From: Micromonospora gifhornensis
GTDB taxonomy: Bacteria > Actinomycetota > Actinomycetes > Mycobacteriales > Micromonosporaceae
Direction: 5' to 3'
NCBI RefSeq assembly: GCF_016863515.1
Contig: NZ_BOPA01000002.1
Location: 1 to 64,000 of the forward strand
DNA length: 64,000 nt
Position numbers and translations under genes: made by a program. Under the pieces are notes generated by a model that ran no database searches, was not told where the DNA came from, and worked only from the letters and a program-made list of their open reading frames with translations. Each line of letters opens with the position of its first letter. Within the stretch, counting starts at the first letter, position 1. This document shows, in pieces, positions 26,099 to 34,577 of the stretch.

Positions 26099-27277
26099 TC
26101 AGCCGGAGGTGAAGACGTAATCGCTGGCCAGGCGGGCCGCGCCCACCAGGGCGGCCCGGTCGGCCAGGTCGGAGAGGACCACCGGCATCGTCCCGGTGGC
26201 CAGCGGCGCGGACCGGCGGTAGACCACGCCGCGGATCTCGGAGAGCAGGATGTGCCCGAGCCCGTCCGGTGCCCCGCCGATCACCACGATGCCCGGGTTG
26301 AAGAAGCTGACCAGGCCGACGAGTACCCGCCCCACCCGGCGGGCCGCGTCGCGGACCAGCGCCTGGGCGGCGGGATCACCGGCGGTCGCCGCCGAGGCGA
26401 TGTCCGGCACGGTGAGCGTGCCCGTCTCGGCCAGCCGGGCCGCCAGCAACTCCGACCGGCCACCGCGGGCAGCCGCCGACGCCGCCCGGATCAGCCCCGC
26501 GTCACCGCAGTACGCCTCCAGGCAGCCGAACTCGCCGCAGGCGCAGACCGGCCCGTCCTCACCGAGCGGCAGGTGGGCGATGTCACCGGCGCTGCTCGTC
26601 GCCCCCCGGTAGAGCGAACCACTGAGCACCAGGCCGCAGCCGATCGCGGTGCCGAGCTTCAGGTAGAGGAAGTCGTCGAAGGTACGGCCGATGCCGGCGT
26701 GCTGCTCACCGAGGGCGAGCACGTTCGCGTCGTTGTCGACGAGCGCCGGACAGCCCAACTCGGTGGCGAACGCGTCCCGGACCGGGAACCGCTGCCAGCC
26801 GGGCAGCACGGCCGGCGCGACCGAGGTGCCGCCGTCGACCGGCCCGGGCAGCGCGATGCCGACCCCGGTGAGTTCGGCGACGCCGAGTTCGGCGCGAAGC
26901 TTGTCGACCAGTTCGACGGCGCGGGCGATCACCGGTTCCGGCCCGCCCCGAACGTCCGCCGGTTCACCGGTCTCGGCCAGCACGTTGAGCTCACCGTCGG
27001 TCAGCGCCACGTTGATCCGGTCGGCCGCCACGACGACGCTGGCGAAACGCACCCGGCCGGCGAGGCGCAGCAACGACGACCGGCGTCCGCCCCGGGAGGC
27101 GGCCTGCCCGGCGGTCTCGACCAGCCCGCGGGCGACGAGCCGATCCAACTCGGTGGTGAGCGTCGAGCGGGACAACCCGAGGATGTCACCCAACTCCACC
27201 CGGGAGCGGGGGCCGTCGTCGCGCAACAGCCGGACCAGCCTCGCCTGCTGCGGATTCTCTGGGCGGACGAGCGTCAT
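26099..27277 (-). CDS. ROK family transcriptional regulator (second copy)
   Basis: A 392-residue ROK protein with an N-terminal winged helix (residues about 10-65, DGPRSRVELGDILGLSRSTL) and the ROK zinc cluster near 230-250 (AHLPLG, CACGEFGCLE). The DNDAN active-site strand is near 175. It has the same length as the ROK at 4384-5562 and the same overall layout. The start ATG at 27277 has GGGAGG eight to thirteen bases upstream; the frame stays open for 50 more codons that look like non-coding leader. It probably represses the neighbouring isomerase and secreted sugar enzymes. Confidence 0.92.
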   Translation of the reverse strand: MTLVRPENPQQARLVRLLRDDGPRSRVELGDILGLSRSTLTTELDRLVARGLVETAGQAASRGGRRSSLLRLAGRVRFASVVVAADRINVALTDGELNVLAETGEPADVRGGPEPVIARAVELVDKLRAELGVAELTGVGIALPGPVDGGTSVAPAVLPGWQRFPVRDAFATELGCPALVDNDANVLALGEQHAGIGRTFDDFLYLKLGTAIGCGLVLSGSLYRGATSSAGDIAHLPLGEDGPVCACGEFGCLEAYCGDAGLIRAASAAARGGRSELLAARLAETGTLTVPDIASAATAGDPAAQALVRDAARRVGRVLVGLVSFFNPGIVVIGGAPDGLGHILLSEIRGVVYRRSAPLATGTMPVVLSDLADRAALVGAARLASDYVFTSG

Positions 27278-27335
27278 CCCCAACACCTCCCGTCCCAAAG
27301 TCTTCCATGGAGGTGTTTCCAGCCGGTAGCGAGGC

Positions 27336-27365
27336 AGGGCCGCATCCGTCACCGGATGCGGCCCT
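27336..27365 (-). terminator. Hairpin after the Tat-exported isomerase gene
   Basis: AGGGCCGCATCCG-tcac-CGGATGCGGCCCT: a 13-bp perfect stem 93 bases downstream of the stop at 27458 on the minus strand, in the leader of the ROK gene. No T tract. Confidence 0.65.
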
Positions 27366-27457
27366 GGGTGGGAAGTCGTCACCGCGGGTGGTGCCGGCAC
27401 AGCGGGCGGGCCCGCCGGAACCGGCACGCGTCCACGGTCTCCCGCATGTCGGGTCCG

Positions 27458-28543
27458 TCAGCCCCGCAGACCCGACATGTGCTGGTAACTCACCTCGGCG
27501 TAGCGCAGCGAACGGCCCGGGTCGGCGGCACCGCCCGGAGCGTTGTCCTGCTCCCACATCGGGTTGTGGTAACCCTTGGCGCCCATGTTGGCGAAGAAGT
27601 TGCCGTAGTCGATGTCGCCCTGGCCGAGCGGCACCATCTCGTACCCGGCCGCGACGTCCGGGTTGAACGCGCCGTCCTTGGCGTGGAACAGCGGGAACCG
27701 CATGGTCCGGGTCGCCACCGTGGCCAGCGGGTCGAAGACGTCGGTCTGCAGGTTGCCGTCCGCGTCGGTGTAGGTGCGGAAGCGGTGCTGGGCCACGTGC
27801 GCCCAGTAGATGTCCATCTCGAAGAAGACCTTGTCGGCCTCGGTCTTGTCGAAGAAGTACTCCAGCTTGCGGATGCCCGAGGAGCGGGTCGGTCGACCCA
27901 GCCCGTCCAGCGGCCCGCTGTCGAGCAGGAAGTTGTACGCCGCGTCGTGGTTGTGCGTGTACAGCTTCAGCCCTCGGGCACGGGCCATGTCACCGAACAG
28001 GTTCCACCGGTCGGCGGCGGCGTCCCAGTCGGCCTTGTAGTTGCTGCTCGTCGGGTCGCTGCCGGTGCCGATGTGCTGCATGCCGAGGATCTCGGCGGTG
28101 TCGAGGGTCTGCTCGAACGCGGCGATGGTGTTCGGCGTGACGGTGCTGGGGATCGAGGCGTGCGAGCCGTTGGCGCGCAGCCCGTTGTCGTCCAGGATCT
28201 TCCGGATCTCCGTCGGGGTGATCTGCCGGCCCAGGATGCTGGTGTGCTGGGTGTAGCCGGCGAACTCCACCTCCTTGTAGCCGATCTCGGCGAGCCGGCC
28301 GAGCACCCGCTCGAAGCCGTACGGCACTCCGCTGGTGTCCGGGGCGGCGCTGATTCGGTCCCGGACGCTGTACAGGATGATGCCCCGCTTGCCGGGCGGG
28401 ACGAGCACCCCGTTGCCGTTGCCCTTGCTGTTGGCAACGGCGGCGGAGCCGAAGCCGGCGGCGCCGACGGCCGCCGCGCCGGCGACCCCGGCGAAGGCGC
28501 CGAGTATCCGACGCCGGCTCATTCCGTGCTGACTGTCGCTCAT
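27458..28543 (-). CDS. Tat-exported sugar phosphate isomerase/epimerase-like protein
   Basis: A 361-residue xylose-isomerase-like TIM-barrel protein with a clear twin-arginine signal (SRRRILG, residues 9-15, then a hydrophobic Ala-rich stretch). Enzyme strings are LYSVRDR near 57, EVEFAGY near 91, ANGSHAS near 125, LYTHNHDAAY near 195, FEMDIYW near 240 and LFHAKDG near 290. Export is unusual for the superfamily but is known for members linked to ThuA and sugar dehydrogenases. It directly follows the broken ThuA-dehydrogenase gene on the minus strand. It probably works outside the membrane on the oxidised sugar. Confidence 0.88.
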   Translation of the reverse strand: MSDSQHGMSRRRILGAFAGVAGAAAVGAAGFGSAAVANSKGNGNGVLVPPGKRGIILYSVRDRISAAPDTSGVPYGFERVLGRLAEIGYKEVEFAGYTQHTSILGRQITPTEIRKILDDNGLRANGSHASIPSTVTPNTIAAFEQTLDTAEILGMQHIGTGSDPTSSNYKADWDAAADRWNLFGDMARARGLKLYTHNHDAAYNFLLDSGPLDGLGRPTRSSGIRKLEYFFDKTEADKVFFEMDIYWAHVAQHRFRTYTDADGNLQTDVFDPLATVATRTMRFPLFHAKDGAFNPDVAAGYEMVPLGQGDIDYGNFFANMGAKGYHNPMWEQDNAPGGAADPGRSLRYAEVSYQHMSGLRG

Positions 28544-28580
28544 GTCCTACTGCCTTTCTCGGTGGTGTTACCGGTGGGAT

Positions 28581-28610
28581 GGCTGGGGTCGCCGGGTGAC
28601 GACCCCAGCC
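28581..28610 (-). terminator. Hairpin after the ThuA-dehydrogenase pseudogene
   Basis: GGCTGGGGTCG-ccgggtga-CGACCCCAGCC, 11-bp perfect stem, ten bases past the stop at 28620. It would separate this unit from the downstream isomerase gene. Confidence 0.7.
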
Positions 28611-28619
28611 GGAGGGTGC

Positions 28620-31234
28620 CTACGGGGTGAGGCCGATGCCCGGACCGTTGAACTGCACCCAGTTGAGGTTGCCTAAGCCGCCGGCCGGGCCGCCGGCAAC
28701 GGTGGTGAACACCAGGTACAGCCGGAACGTCTCACCGGGGTCGGTGATCGGCACGCTGGTGCTGGTGAAGGCGTTGTTGCCGGTGGTCGCGTTGACCGTG
28801 GCGGTGGTCAGCAGCGGCCCGGTCGGCGAGTCCCGGCGGAACTCGACGTGGAACCGTGGCTGCCCGGCCGTGGCCGCGCTGCCACCGGAGGTACGCAGGG
28901 TCACCGAGTCGATGTTCCGAAGATTGACCGTGCCGTTGACGGCGATCCAGTCACCGTTGTCGAGGCTGCCGCGTTGCTGCCCGCCGCCGGTGTCCGCGGT
29001 GTTGCCGACGGTGGTGCCGGACTGTTCGCGGGCGAACTCCACCTGCTGCAACTTGTCCTGGATGACCTGCTGACCGATGGTGGTCAGCGGCGGCTGACCG
29101 TTGGCCCCGTTGTCGGTGTAGGTCGCGCTGATCACGCCGTAGATGTAGCCGCCGTGCGAGGCGTCGTCGGCGAGCGTGGGCAGCACCCCGGAGCAGCCGA
29201 ACTGGTTGGCCTCCCCGTGCCCGTGGTCGTCGTGGCCGAGGACGAAGGTGACCTCCACCTTCGTACAGTCGATCGGGCCGTCCTCCGGGTCGGTGACCGT
29301 CACCGACCAGGGGATGTCGTCACCCCAGCTGAAGAAGCCACCCTCGATCGGTACGTCCACCCGTACCGTCGGGGCGGTGTTGCCGACCGTGATGGTGGTG
29401 TTCGCCGTCGCGGTCTTGCCACTGGAGTCGGTCACCGTCAGCCGCGCCGTGTAGACGCCGTTGCTGGTGTACGTGAACGAGGGGTTCGGGTCGACGGAGT
29501 CGGTCGTGCCGTTGCCGTCGAAGTCCCAGGCGTACGAGATGGAGTCCGCCGGATCCGGATCGCGTGACCCGTCACTGGAGAAGGCCACGGTCAACGGGGC
29601 CTGCCCGTTGGTCGGGGTCGCGTTCAGCACGGCCGTCGGCGCCCGCAGGCCCTTGACGTAGCTGAACTTCACCATCGCCGCGTCCGGGTTGATGTTGAAG
29701 AACCCGTCCCCGTACGTCAGCAGGTAGAAGTTGCCATCCGGACCCCACATCATGTCCATCGGGTTGTCGCAGAGGAACGGCCTGGCCGGCGTGACCGGGC
29801 CTCCGCCGCAACTCAACAGATCGTTGATCTTCAGGACGTCGCCCTGCGAGTCGAGCCGGATCTCCCGCAGGTAGTCCCGGGTGAACTCGCCGAAGAAGAT
29901 CGCGCCGTCGTAGTACGCGGGGAACTTCGTCTCCGACCTCAGCTCCGGGTCGTAGTCGTACTTCGCCGCGCCGTGCGGACCCACACCGCCGGTGCCGAGC
30001 TCCGGGAAGAGCACCGGGCAGGTCTGGGTCGGGGTGGACAGGTAGGACTCCGGGCAGGGCGTCGGGGCCTGGAAGGAGTACCAGAGCTCCGACTTCTCCA
30101 CCGGCGGCAGGTCGACCAGGCCGGTGTTGTGCCGGGAGGTGTTCTTCGGCGCCGCGCAGTCGAACGGCGCGATCGGCGAGATCGGGCTGGTGGTCCAGTT
30201 CATCTCGACGTACGGCAGGTCCGGCTGCACGCACAGCGGCCAGCCGTAGTTCGCGGGCTTGTCGACCACCATCATCCGGCCGGTGCCCGCCGGCCCCCGC
30301 GGCGGTCGGTCTGGATGACCCGCCCGTCGGGCAGCACGTCGAAGCCGATCGGCTCGTTGACGTTGGGCTGCGCGCCGATCACCGTCATCTGGTAGTTGGC
30401 CAGCACCGTCGCGCCACAGTCGCCGTCGGTGACGCCGGCCGCCCACTGGATCGCGCCCCCGAGGTGGGCGCGCAGGTCTGTGCCGCTGAAGCTTTCCGGG
30501 GTGGCGCCGAGTCCGGTGTAGAACGAGTGTCCGCCCTGGTAGTCCTTGCACCAGGTGATCGGGTGGTCGAAACCCATGCTGCCGCCGGCGTACGTCTTCT
30601 CGTCCACCGTCGCCAGGACGTGCGAGAAGCCCCGCACGTTTGCCGCGAAGTTGTACCACCGGTCCGTCGTGGTCCACCGCTCGGGCAGCGAGGCCGAGGC
30701 CGGGTGCACCCGGTCGGCCACGGTCACCGTGGCGGCGCTGGCCGGCGTCGCCGCGCCGACGGCGCGGGTGCCGAGGACCTCGTCGAGGAAGTCCCAACCC
30801 GGCTCCGCCTCGATCGCCGAGTGCACGCCGACGAAACCGCCACCGGCGCGGAGGTACTTCTCGAACGCGGCTCGCTGGTCGTCGTCGAGCACCTCGCCGG
30901 AGGTGTTCAGGAACACCACGGCGCGGAACTGCTTGAGGTGCGGCTCGCGGAACTTGCGGGCGTCGTCGGTGACGTCCACCGTGAACCGTCGCTGCTTGCC
31001 GAGCTGCCGGATGGCGTCGACGCTGGCGGAGGTGGCGGGGTGGGCGCCGTCGGCCGACCGGGTGAAGACCAGCACCTTGTACTGGATGCCGTTGTTTGTC
31101 GATGTCGCCTCGCCGGTCACCGGCGCGGCTTGCGCCGGCGTGCTCTGCGGGGTGCCGGTCGCGACGAGTGTCGCGCCGACGAGGGTGAGGAGACTCAGAT
31201 AGGTGAGGGCTCTGCGGCCCAACGGTCTGTGCAT
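28620..31234 (-). pseudogene. Broken ThuA / PQQ-type sugar dehydrogenase / PKD fusion
   Basis: Two frames together form one family protein. The first part (31234 down to about 30290) has a signal peptide, a ThuA domain (GGGFVGVHSAIEAEPGW, HPITWCKDY, SFYTGLG) and the first strand of a sugar dehydrogenase (IGFDVLPDGRVIQTDRRGG). There the reading frame ends a few codons later (TGA). The other frame resumes with RGPAGTGRMMV, from near the end of the same propeller, and runs to 28620 through a PKD domain and a C-terminal domain. Intact relatives have roughly 250 further residues in between. So an internal deletion shifted the frame near 30290-30303 and removed most of the catalytic propeller. The ThuA half may still be expressed. 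Confidence 0.85.
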
Positions 31235-31370
31235 CGAACCTCGCTCTGATCGGTCAGCTCCGCCCCGACACACGCGGTGCCGGGGCGGTTGGGGTTACCA
31301 AACGAGCCTGGCCAGGTCTAACGAGGACGATATTTGCGGCCGACAATAAAGAGAAGAGGTTGGAGGTAGA

Positions 31371-31385
31371 AGTTTTAGCTAAACT
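31371..31385. promoter_or_regulatory. Near-palindrome in the ThuA gene promoter region
   Basis: AGTTTTAGCTAAACT lies 137 bases before the ThuA start, in an A+T-richer stretch (about 31320-31430) that should hold the promoter. It may be an operator of a sugar regulator. No matching copy was found at the other promoters by eye. Confidence 0.3.
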
Positions 31386-31457
31386 GTCGGGACTTTTGTT
31401 CAATACGGGCGAAAGTTACCGCGAGGCTGGACACTTTGCCTGAGGTGCACACACAAC

Positions 31458-31496
31458 AGCCGGGCCCGACCGCCACACTGGCGACAGGGCCCGGCT
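31458..31496 (-). terminator. Hairpin after the YtxH-like gene
   Basis: AGCCGGGCCC (31458-31467) pairs with GGGCCCGGCT (31487-31496), ten bases downstream of the minus-strand stop at 31506. A 10-bp GC-rich stem with a 19-base loop. Confidence 0.65.
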
Positions 31497-31505
31497 GAAG
31501 GGTTG

Positions 31506-31892
31506 CTACAGGTTCGTGCCGTTGGTGCCGGACGGCTTGCTGCGGGCCGTGGTCGACGTCGTCGATCCGGCGGTCGACCCCGACGAGCTGGGGCCGGGCT
31601 TGGCGCCGGCCGTGGCCGGCGTGCCGGCGAAGGCGTCGTCGGCAGCGGTGGGCCCGTGCTTGCCGTTCTGGTGCAGCTTCTCGCCCAGCTTGGAGTGGCC
31701 GAGCTTGTCCTTGCCCTCGTGGTAGAGCCGGCTGGCCTGGGCCTGGGCGACCCCGGCCGCCTCCTGGACGGTCGGGTGGTCGAGCACCTTGCGGCCCTGG
31801 ACCATCAACTCCTCGTACTTCTCACGGCCGGCACGGGCGCCCAGGACGAACCCTGCAGCCAGCCCGCCAAGGAACATGATCTTTCCGCGCAT
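31506..31892 (-). CDS. YtxH-like membrane-anchored protein
   Basis: A 128-residue protein with one N-terminal membrane segment (MFLGGLAAGFVLGARAG, residues 6-22) followed by a basic helix (REKYEELMVQGRKVL), the pattern of small YtxH/general-stress membrane proteins. The C-terminal 50 residues are Gly-, Ser- and Thr-rich and probably disordered. The ATG has GAGAGGAG upstream. It lies alone between the sugar region and the tRNA genes. Function is unknown. Confidence 0.8.
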   Translation of the reverse strand: MRGKIMFLGGLAAGFVLGARAGREKYEELMVQGRKVLDHPTVQEAAGVAQAQASRLYHEGKDKLGHSKLGEKLHQNGKHGPTAADDAFAGTPATAGAKPGPSSSGSTAGSTTSTTARSKPSGTNGTNL

Positions 31893-32166
31893 GGCGGCTC
31901 CTCTCGTACCTGACGCGCCGTCGACCCACCCCCGATCCCGAGGGCGGGGCCGACCAGTTCGCGCCTGCGTCCTGTCGTCGGCAGCTAACTACCCATCCTG
32001 CTCTCTGCTCATACCTCCTTGTGCCCCGATGGCGATTTGTCCCACACAATCCGATCGGCCGGTCCGATGATCAGGAGGGTAACCCCCTGGACCAAGACCC
32101 CCCGGAGTCCTGTACTCTTGTGCCCGGCGCACGGCGCGGAGAGATCCGCACCGGGCGGCTGTGCAG

Positions 32167-32239
32167 TCCCCCGTAGCTCAATTGGCAGAGCAGCCGGCTG
32201 TTAACCGGCAGGTTTTTGGTTCGAGTCCAAACGGGGGAG
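32167..32239 (+). tRNA. tRNA-Asn (GTT)
   Basis: A 73-base cloverleaf. The acceptor TCCCCCG pairs with CGGGGGA (32232-32238). The D arm contains AGCTCAATTGGCAGAGC. The anticodon stem GCCGG/CCGGC encloses loop CTGTTAA, giving anticodon GTT. The T arm has GGTTCGAGTCC. CCA is not encoded. Confidence 0.96.
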
Positions 32240-32258
32240 CTTGCTTCTCCAGCACGAC

Positions 32259-32284
32259 ATGCCCACCGGCTACCCGGTGGGCAT
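32259..32284 (+). terminator. Hairpin after tRNA-Asn
   Basis: ATGCCCACCGG-ctac-CCGGTGGGCAT, an 11-bp perfect stem 20 bases after the tRNA. Likely terminator of the tRNA transcript. Confidence 0.7.
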
Positions 32285-32499
32285 TCGCCGTTTCGGGGCC
32301 GCCGAGATGTCCGTACCCCGTCGCTACCAGGGCATCAGCTGCATCGACGGTGCTGGTGTGGCCCGTGGGCGGGGCGGGATCAGTTTTCCCGGCTGCCCGC
32401 TGTATTCTCGCGTTGCCCATCGTGCTGCTGAGGCGGAGGGCGACGCCGGTATGAGCGGCCGGTGATCGACAGGGGCGGGATCACTCCGGCCCCAGTGCC

Positions 32500-32573
32500 G
32501 GGGCGGTAGCTCAGCCGGTTAGAGCAGGGGACTCATAATCCCTCGGTCGCGGGTTCGAGTCCCGCCCGCCCCA
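32500..32573 (+). tRNA. tRNA with CAT anticodon (Met elongator, or Ile2)
   Basis: A 74-base cloverleaf. The acceptor GGGGCGG pairs with CCGCCCC. The anticodon stem GGGGA/TCCCT encloses CTCATAA, anticodon CAT. The T arm GCGGG-TTCGAGT-CCCGC is intact. The absence of the initiator features makes it elongator Met or a lysidine-modified Ile2. The anticodon arm GCAGGGGACTCATAATCCCT resembles both classes, so the choice is open. Confidence 0.92.
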
Positions 32574-32667
32574 CGTACTTCTCTGACCTGCGGTTCTTGG
32601 TACGTGCCGCAGTCGTCATGCGAACCGGTTGGTCGAGGTTCGAGTCTTTCTGGCCAGCAAGTGAGGC

Positions 32668-32688
32668 TGCATGCATAATGAATGCATG
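32668..32688 (+). promoter_or_regulatory. Palindromic operator/-10 of the FitA-like antitoxin gene
   Basis: TGCATGCATAATGAATGCATG contains two ATGCAT palindromes 11 bases apart around CATAAT, a -10-like hexamer at 32674-32679. It overlaps the start codon at 32686. RHH antitoxins typically bind such sites to control their own promoter. Confidence 0.55.
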
Positions 32689-32940
32689 GTTGCGCTCCAG
32701 ATTCGAGACGTGCCGGAAGAGGTGCGAGACGCCCTGGCGACCCAGGCCAAGGCGCGTGGGCAGTCACTCCAGGCGTACCTGCTGGAGTTGGTGGAGACCC
32801 AGGCTCGACGGCTGCGCAACACGGCGGCCCTTGATCGCTTCGCCGGTCGATCGGACGGTACTCGCTCCCTGCCGGGGGAGAGTGCCGCCGAGTTGGATGA
32901 CCAGCGGGAGCAGCGCGGACCGTGGGGAAGCGCCGCGTGA
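32686..32940 (+). CDS. FitA/VapB-like ribbon-helix-helix antitoxin
   Basis: An 84-residue antitoxin. The N-terminal ribbon-helix-helix region (VALQIRDVPEEVRDALATQAKARGQSLQAYLLELVE) is followed by an acidic, flexible tail that should bind the toxin. The ATG at 32686 fits better than the ATG at 32671, which would add MHNEC within the operator palindrome. No Shine-Dalgarno is visible, and a -10-like CATAAT lies seven bases upstream, so the mRNA may be leaderless. The stop overlaps the PIN toxin start. Confidence 0.85.
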   Translation: MVALQIRDVPEEVRDALATQAKARGQSLQAYLLELVETQARRLRNTAALDRFAGRSDGTRSLPGESAAELDDQREQRGPWGSAA

Positions 32941-33338
32941 TCGTGGTGGATGCGTCGGTTCTGGCCGATGCCCTGGTCGACGACGGGCCGGTCGGCGACG
33001 CGGCACGGGCGGAACTGACCGGAGATCCGCACTGGGCCGCGCCGAGCCATCTTCTGATCGAGGTCATGTCGGTGATCAGAGGCAAGGTCCTCGGTGGGAA
33101 GCTGGGCCTTGCTCGGGCACAGGAGGCGATCGACACCCTGCCTTCGTTGGTCATCGACGAGGTTGGTGTCGCGACACTGCTTGATCGGATGTGGCAGTTG
33201 CGGGGCAATGTTACGGCGTACGACGCGGCGTATATCGCGGCGGCCGAGTTGCTGGCCTGTCCACTCGTGACCGGTGATGGTCGGCTCGCCAAGGCCAACG
33301 GCGTCCGCTGCGAGATCCGGCTGCTCGCGGCGTCTTGA
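32937..33338 (+). CDS. PIN-domain toxin (VapC/FitB-like)
   Basis: A PIN ribonuclease of 133 residues from GTG 32937, or 138 from GTG 32922. The four acidic active-site residues are visible: VDAS at the start, LLIEV in the middle, TAYDAAY and TGDG. Such toxins cut tRNA or rRNA. GTG 32937 overlaps the antitoxin stop (GTGA) and has GGGGAAG upstream. It is paired with the RHH antitoxin, so the two form a type II system. It lies just after two tRNA genes. Confidence 0.88.
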   Translation: MIVVDASVLADALVDDGPVGDAARAELTGDPHWAAPSHLLIEVMSVIRGKVLGGKLGLARAQEAIDTLPSLVIDEVGVATLLDRMWQLRGNVTAYDAAYIAAAELLACPLVTGDGRLAKANGVRCEIRLLAAS

Positions 33339-33612
33339 CGGTAGCCGCCCGAGGATTATCGGCCTGAGGTCCTTGGGGCAGCGGCCAACCTGAGTGGTAG
33401 CGGGTCACCGGCGATAGTGGCGGTGTGGTTCGCATGGTGGTACCTCCGGCCCACCGCAACGGATACCTGAACGGAGGGGGCCAACCTGCGGAGCTGCAGG
33501 CCGTAACCTGTGTCAGGGCTGAGCAGCCGTCGCCGCTCGGATTGGGAGGGGCGGCCGGTCGGTGAGTTGACACTGGCCCTCTCGCGCCATCAGGCGCGGA
33601 CCACCTGTGCGA

Positions 33613-33987
33613 TCACACCGTGAGGACGTCCACGTCGTACAGCGCAATCGACGGGTCGCGGGAAGCGAGGGTCAGCCCTTCGGTGATCGCCTGTGCCACC
33701 AGCATGCGGTCGAAGGGATCGCGGTGATGCGACGGCAGGCGGCCGGCGGCGATGGCGTGGGCGTGGGTGACCGGGAGTTCCCGGAAGCCCATGTCTCTTA
33801 CCCGCTCTGCAAGGTCAGGGGGGCCGCCGAGTTTACCGGCACCCTGCTTGATGGTGATTTCCCACAGGGTGACCGGGGAGAGGAAGATCTCCGGCTCGTG
33901 GCGTAACCGGTCGAGCAATTCGGTGCCGAGGGTCGGATCGCCGGTGATGGCCCAGAGCGCGACGTGCGTGTCCAGTAGCAGGTTCAT
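33613..33987 (-). CDS. PIN-domain toxin (type II TA, VapC-like)
   Basis: A 124-residue PIN ribonuclease: LLLDTHVALW (first Asp), SPVTLWEI (Glu), HHRDPFDRMLVAQA (Asp) and LASRDPS (last Asp). This DTHxLLW-type subfamily pairs with Phd/YefM antitoxins. The ATG overlaps the antitoxin stop (ATGA at 33984-33987). It is unrelated in sequence to the PIN toxin at 32937-33338, so the locus has two different systems. Confidence 0.9.
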   Translation of the reverse strand: MNLLLDTHVALWAITGDPTLGTELLDRLRHEPEIFLSPVTLWEITIKQGAGKLGGPPDLAERVRDMGFRELPVTHAHAIAAGRLPSHHRDPFDRMLVAQAITEGLTLASRDPSIALYDVDVLTV

Positions 33988-34238
33988 GCGCCGATGCCGA
34001 AGTCGTCGGCGATCTCGGCGTTGGTCTGTGGTGAGTCCCAGTCACCGGAGAGGTCCAGTTGGCCGGCGAGGGAGCCGACAGCGGTGCGGTTGGCCCGCCG
34101 GACCAGGGGTACGACCTTCGCCACCGGGGTGCCCGCCCGGTCGATGATGATCTCCTCGCCGCGTTCCACCCGTTCGATGATGCGCGACAGATGGGTCTTG
34201 GCGTCATGCATGTTGTAGTGCACAGCCTCAGCCGACAT
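33984..34238 (-). CDS. Phd/YefM-type antitoxin
   Basis: An 84-residue antitoxin with the Phd pattern: VHYNMHDAKTHLSRIIERVERGEEIIIDRAGTPVAKVVPL. The N-terminal part dimerises and binds DNA; the C-terminal tail (DLSGDWDSPQTNAEIADDFG) would wrap the toxin. AAGGAGGG is nine bases before the ATG. Upstream, CTTAGCTAAG at 34254-34263 is a perfect palindrome next to a -10-like TAAACT (minus strand), a likely auto-operator. Confidence 0.9.
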   Translation of the reverse strand: MSAEAVHYNMHDAKTHLSRIIERVERGEEIIIDRAGTPVAKVVPLVRRANRTAVGSLAGQLDLSGDWDSPQTNAEIADDFGIGA

Positions 34239-34253
34239 GGCGCACCCTCCTTG

Positions 34254-34275
34254 CTTAGCTAAGGGATTAGTTTAG
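34254..34275 (-). promoter_or_regulatory. Operator/promoter of the Phd-VapC pair
   Basis: CTTAGCTAAG (34254-34263) is a perfect 10-bp palindrome, followed on the plus strand by TTAGTTTAGC, a second half-match. It lies 16 bases before the antitoxin ATG on the minus strand and likely mediates autoregulation. Confidence 0.5.
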
Positions 34276-34577
34276 CCTGCTTGGCCGCACGTGCCAGCGA
34301 CCTTGGTCAAGTCCTGGCCCCCCCCGAGCGGACCGCCATGGCGTCGCCCCGGCATCCACCCGAGATATCCCACTCCGCACCACCTGGACCTCCACATGGG
34401 CGGCCGGCAGGTCGGCTCGCGTCCGGGCGGCGAAGAACGCCGGGTAGGCGCTGTGTCTACCGCTCCTGACGCCGTTGGCGAGAGGGGCTGGAGCGTACCG
34501 GGGCCAACCAGGTGTGGCTGGTGCGGCCGGCATCGACCGACCTGGTGGACCGGGTGAACGGTGTCTACCATGTGCCG
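34276..34577. other. Intergenic region without a recognised gene
   Basis: About 300 bases between the antitoxin promoter and the next gene. Open frames on both strands lack recognisable motifs and ribosome sites and look like shadows. Nothing else was seen. Confidence 0.5.

Noticed and set aside
26099..27427. Longer start for the second ROK gene
   Set aside because: The first 50 codons of the extension are Pro-rich and unlike ROK proteins; the internal ATG has a proper ribosome site.
32167..34275. tRNA-flanked integrative element
   Set aside because: No integrase, excisionase or duplicated tRNA 3' end is visible. The nearby genes are two small TA pairs and a few membrane proteins.
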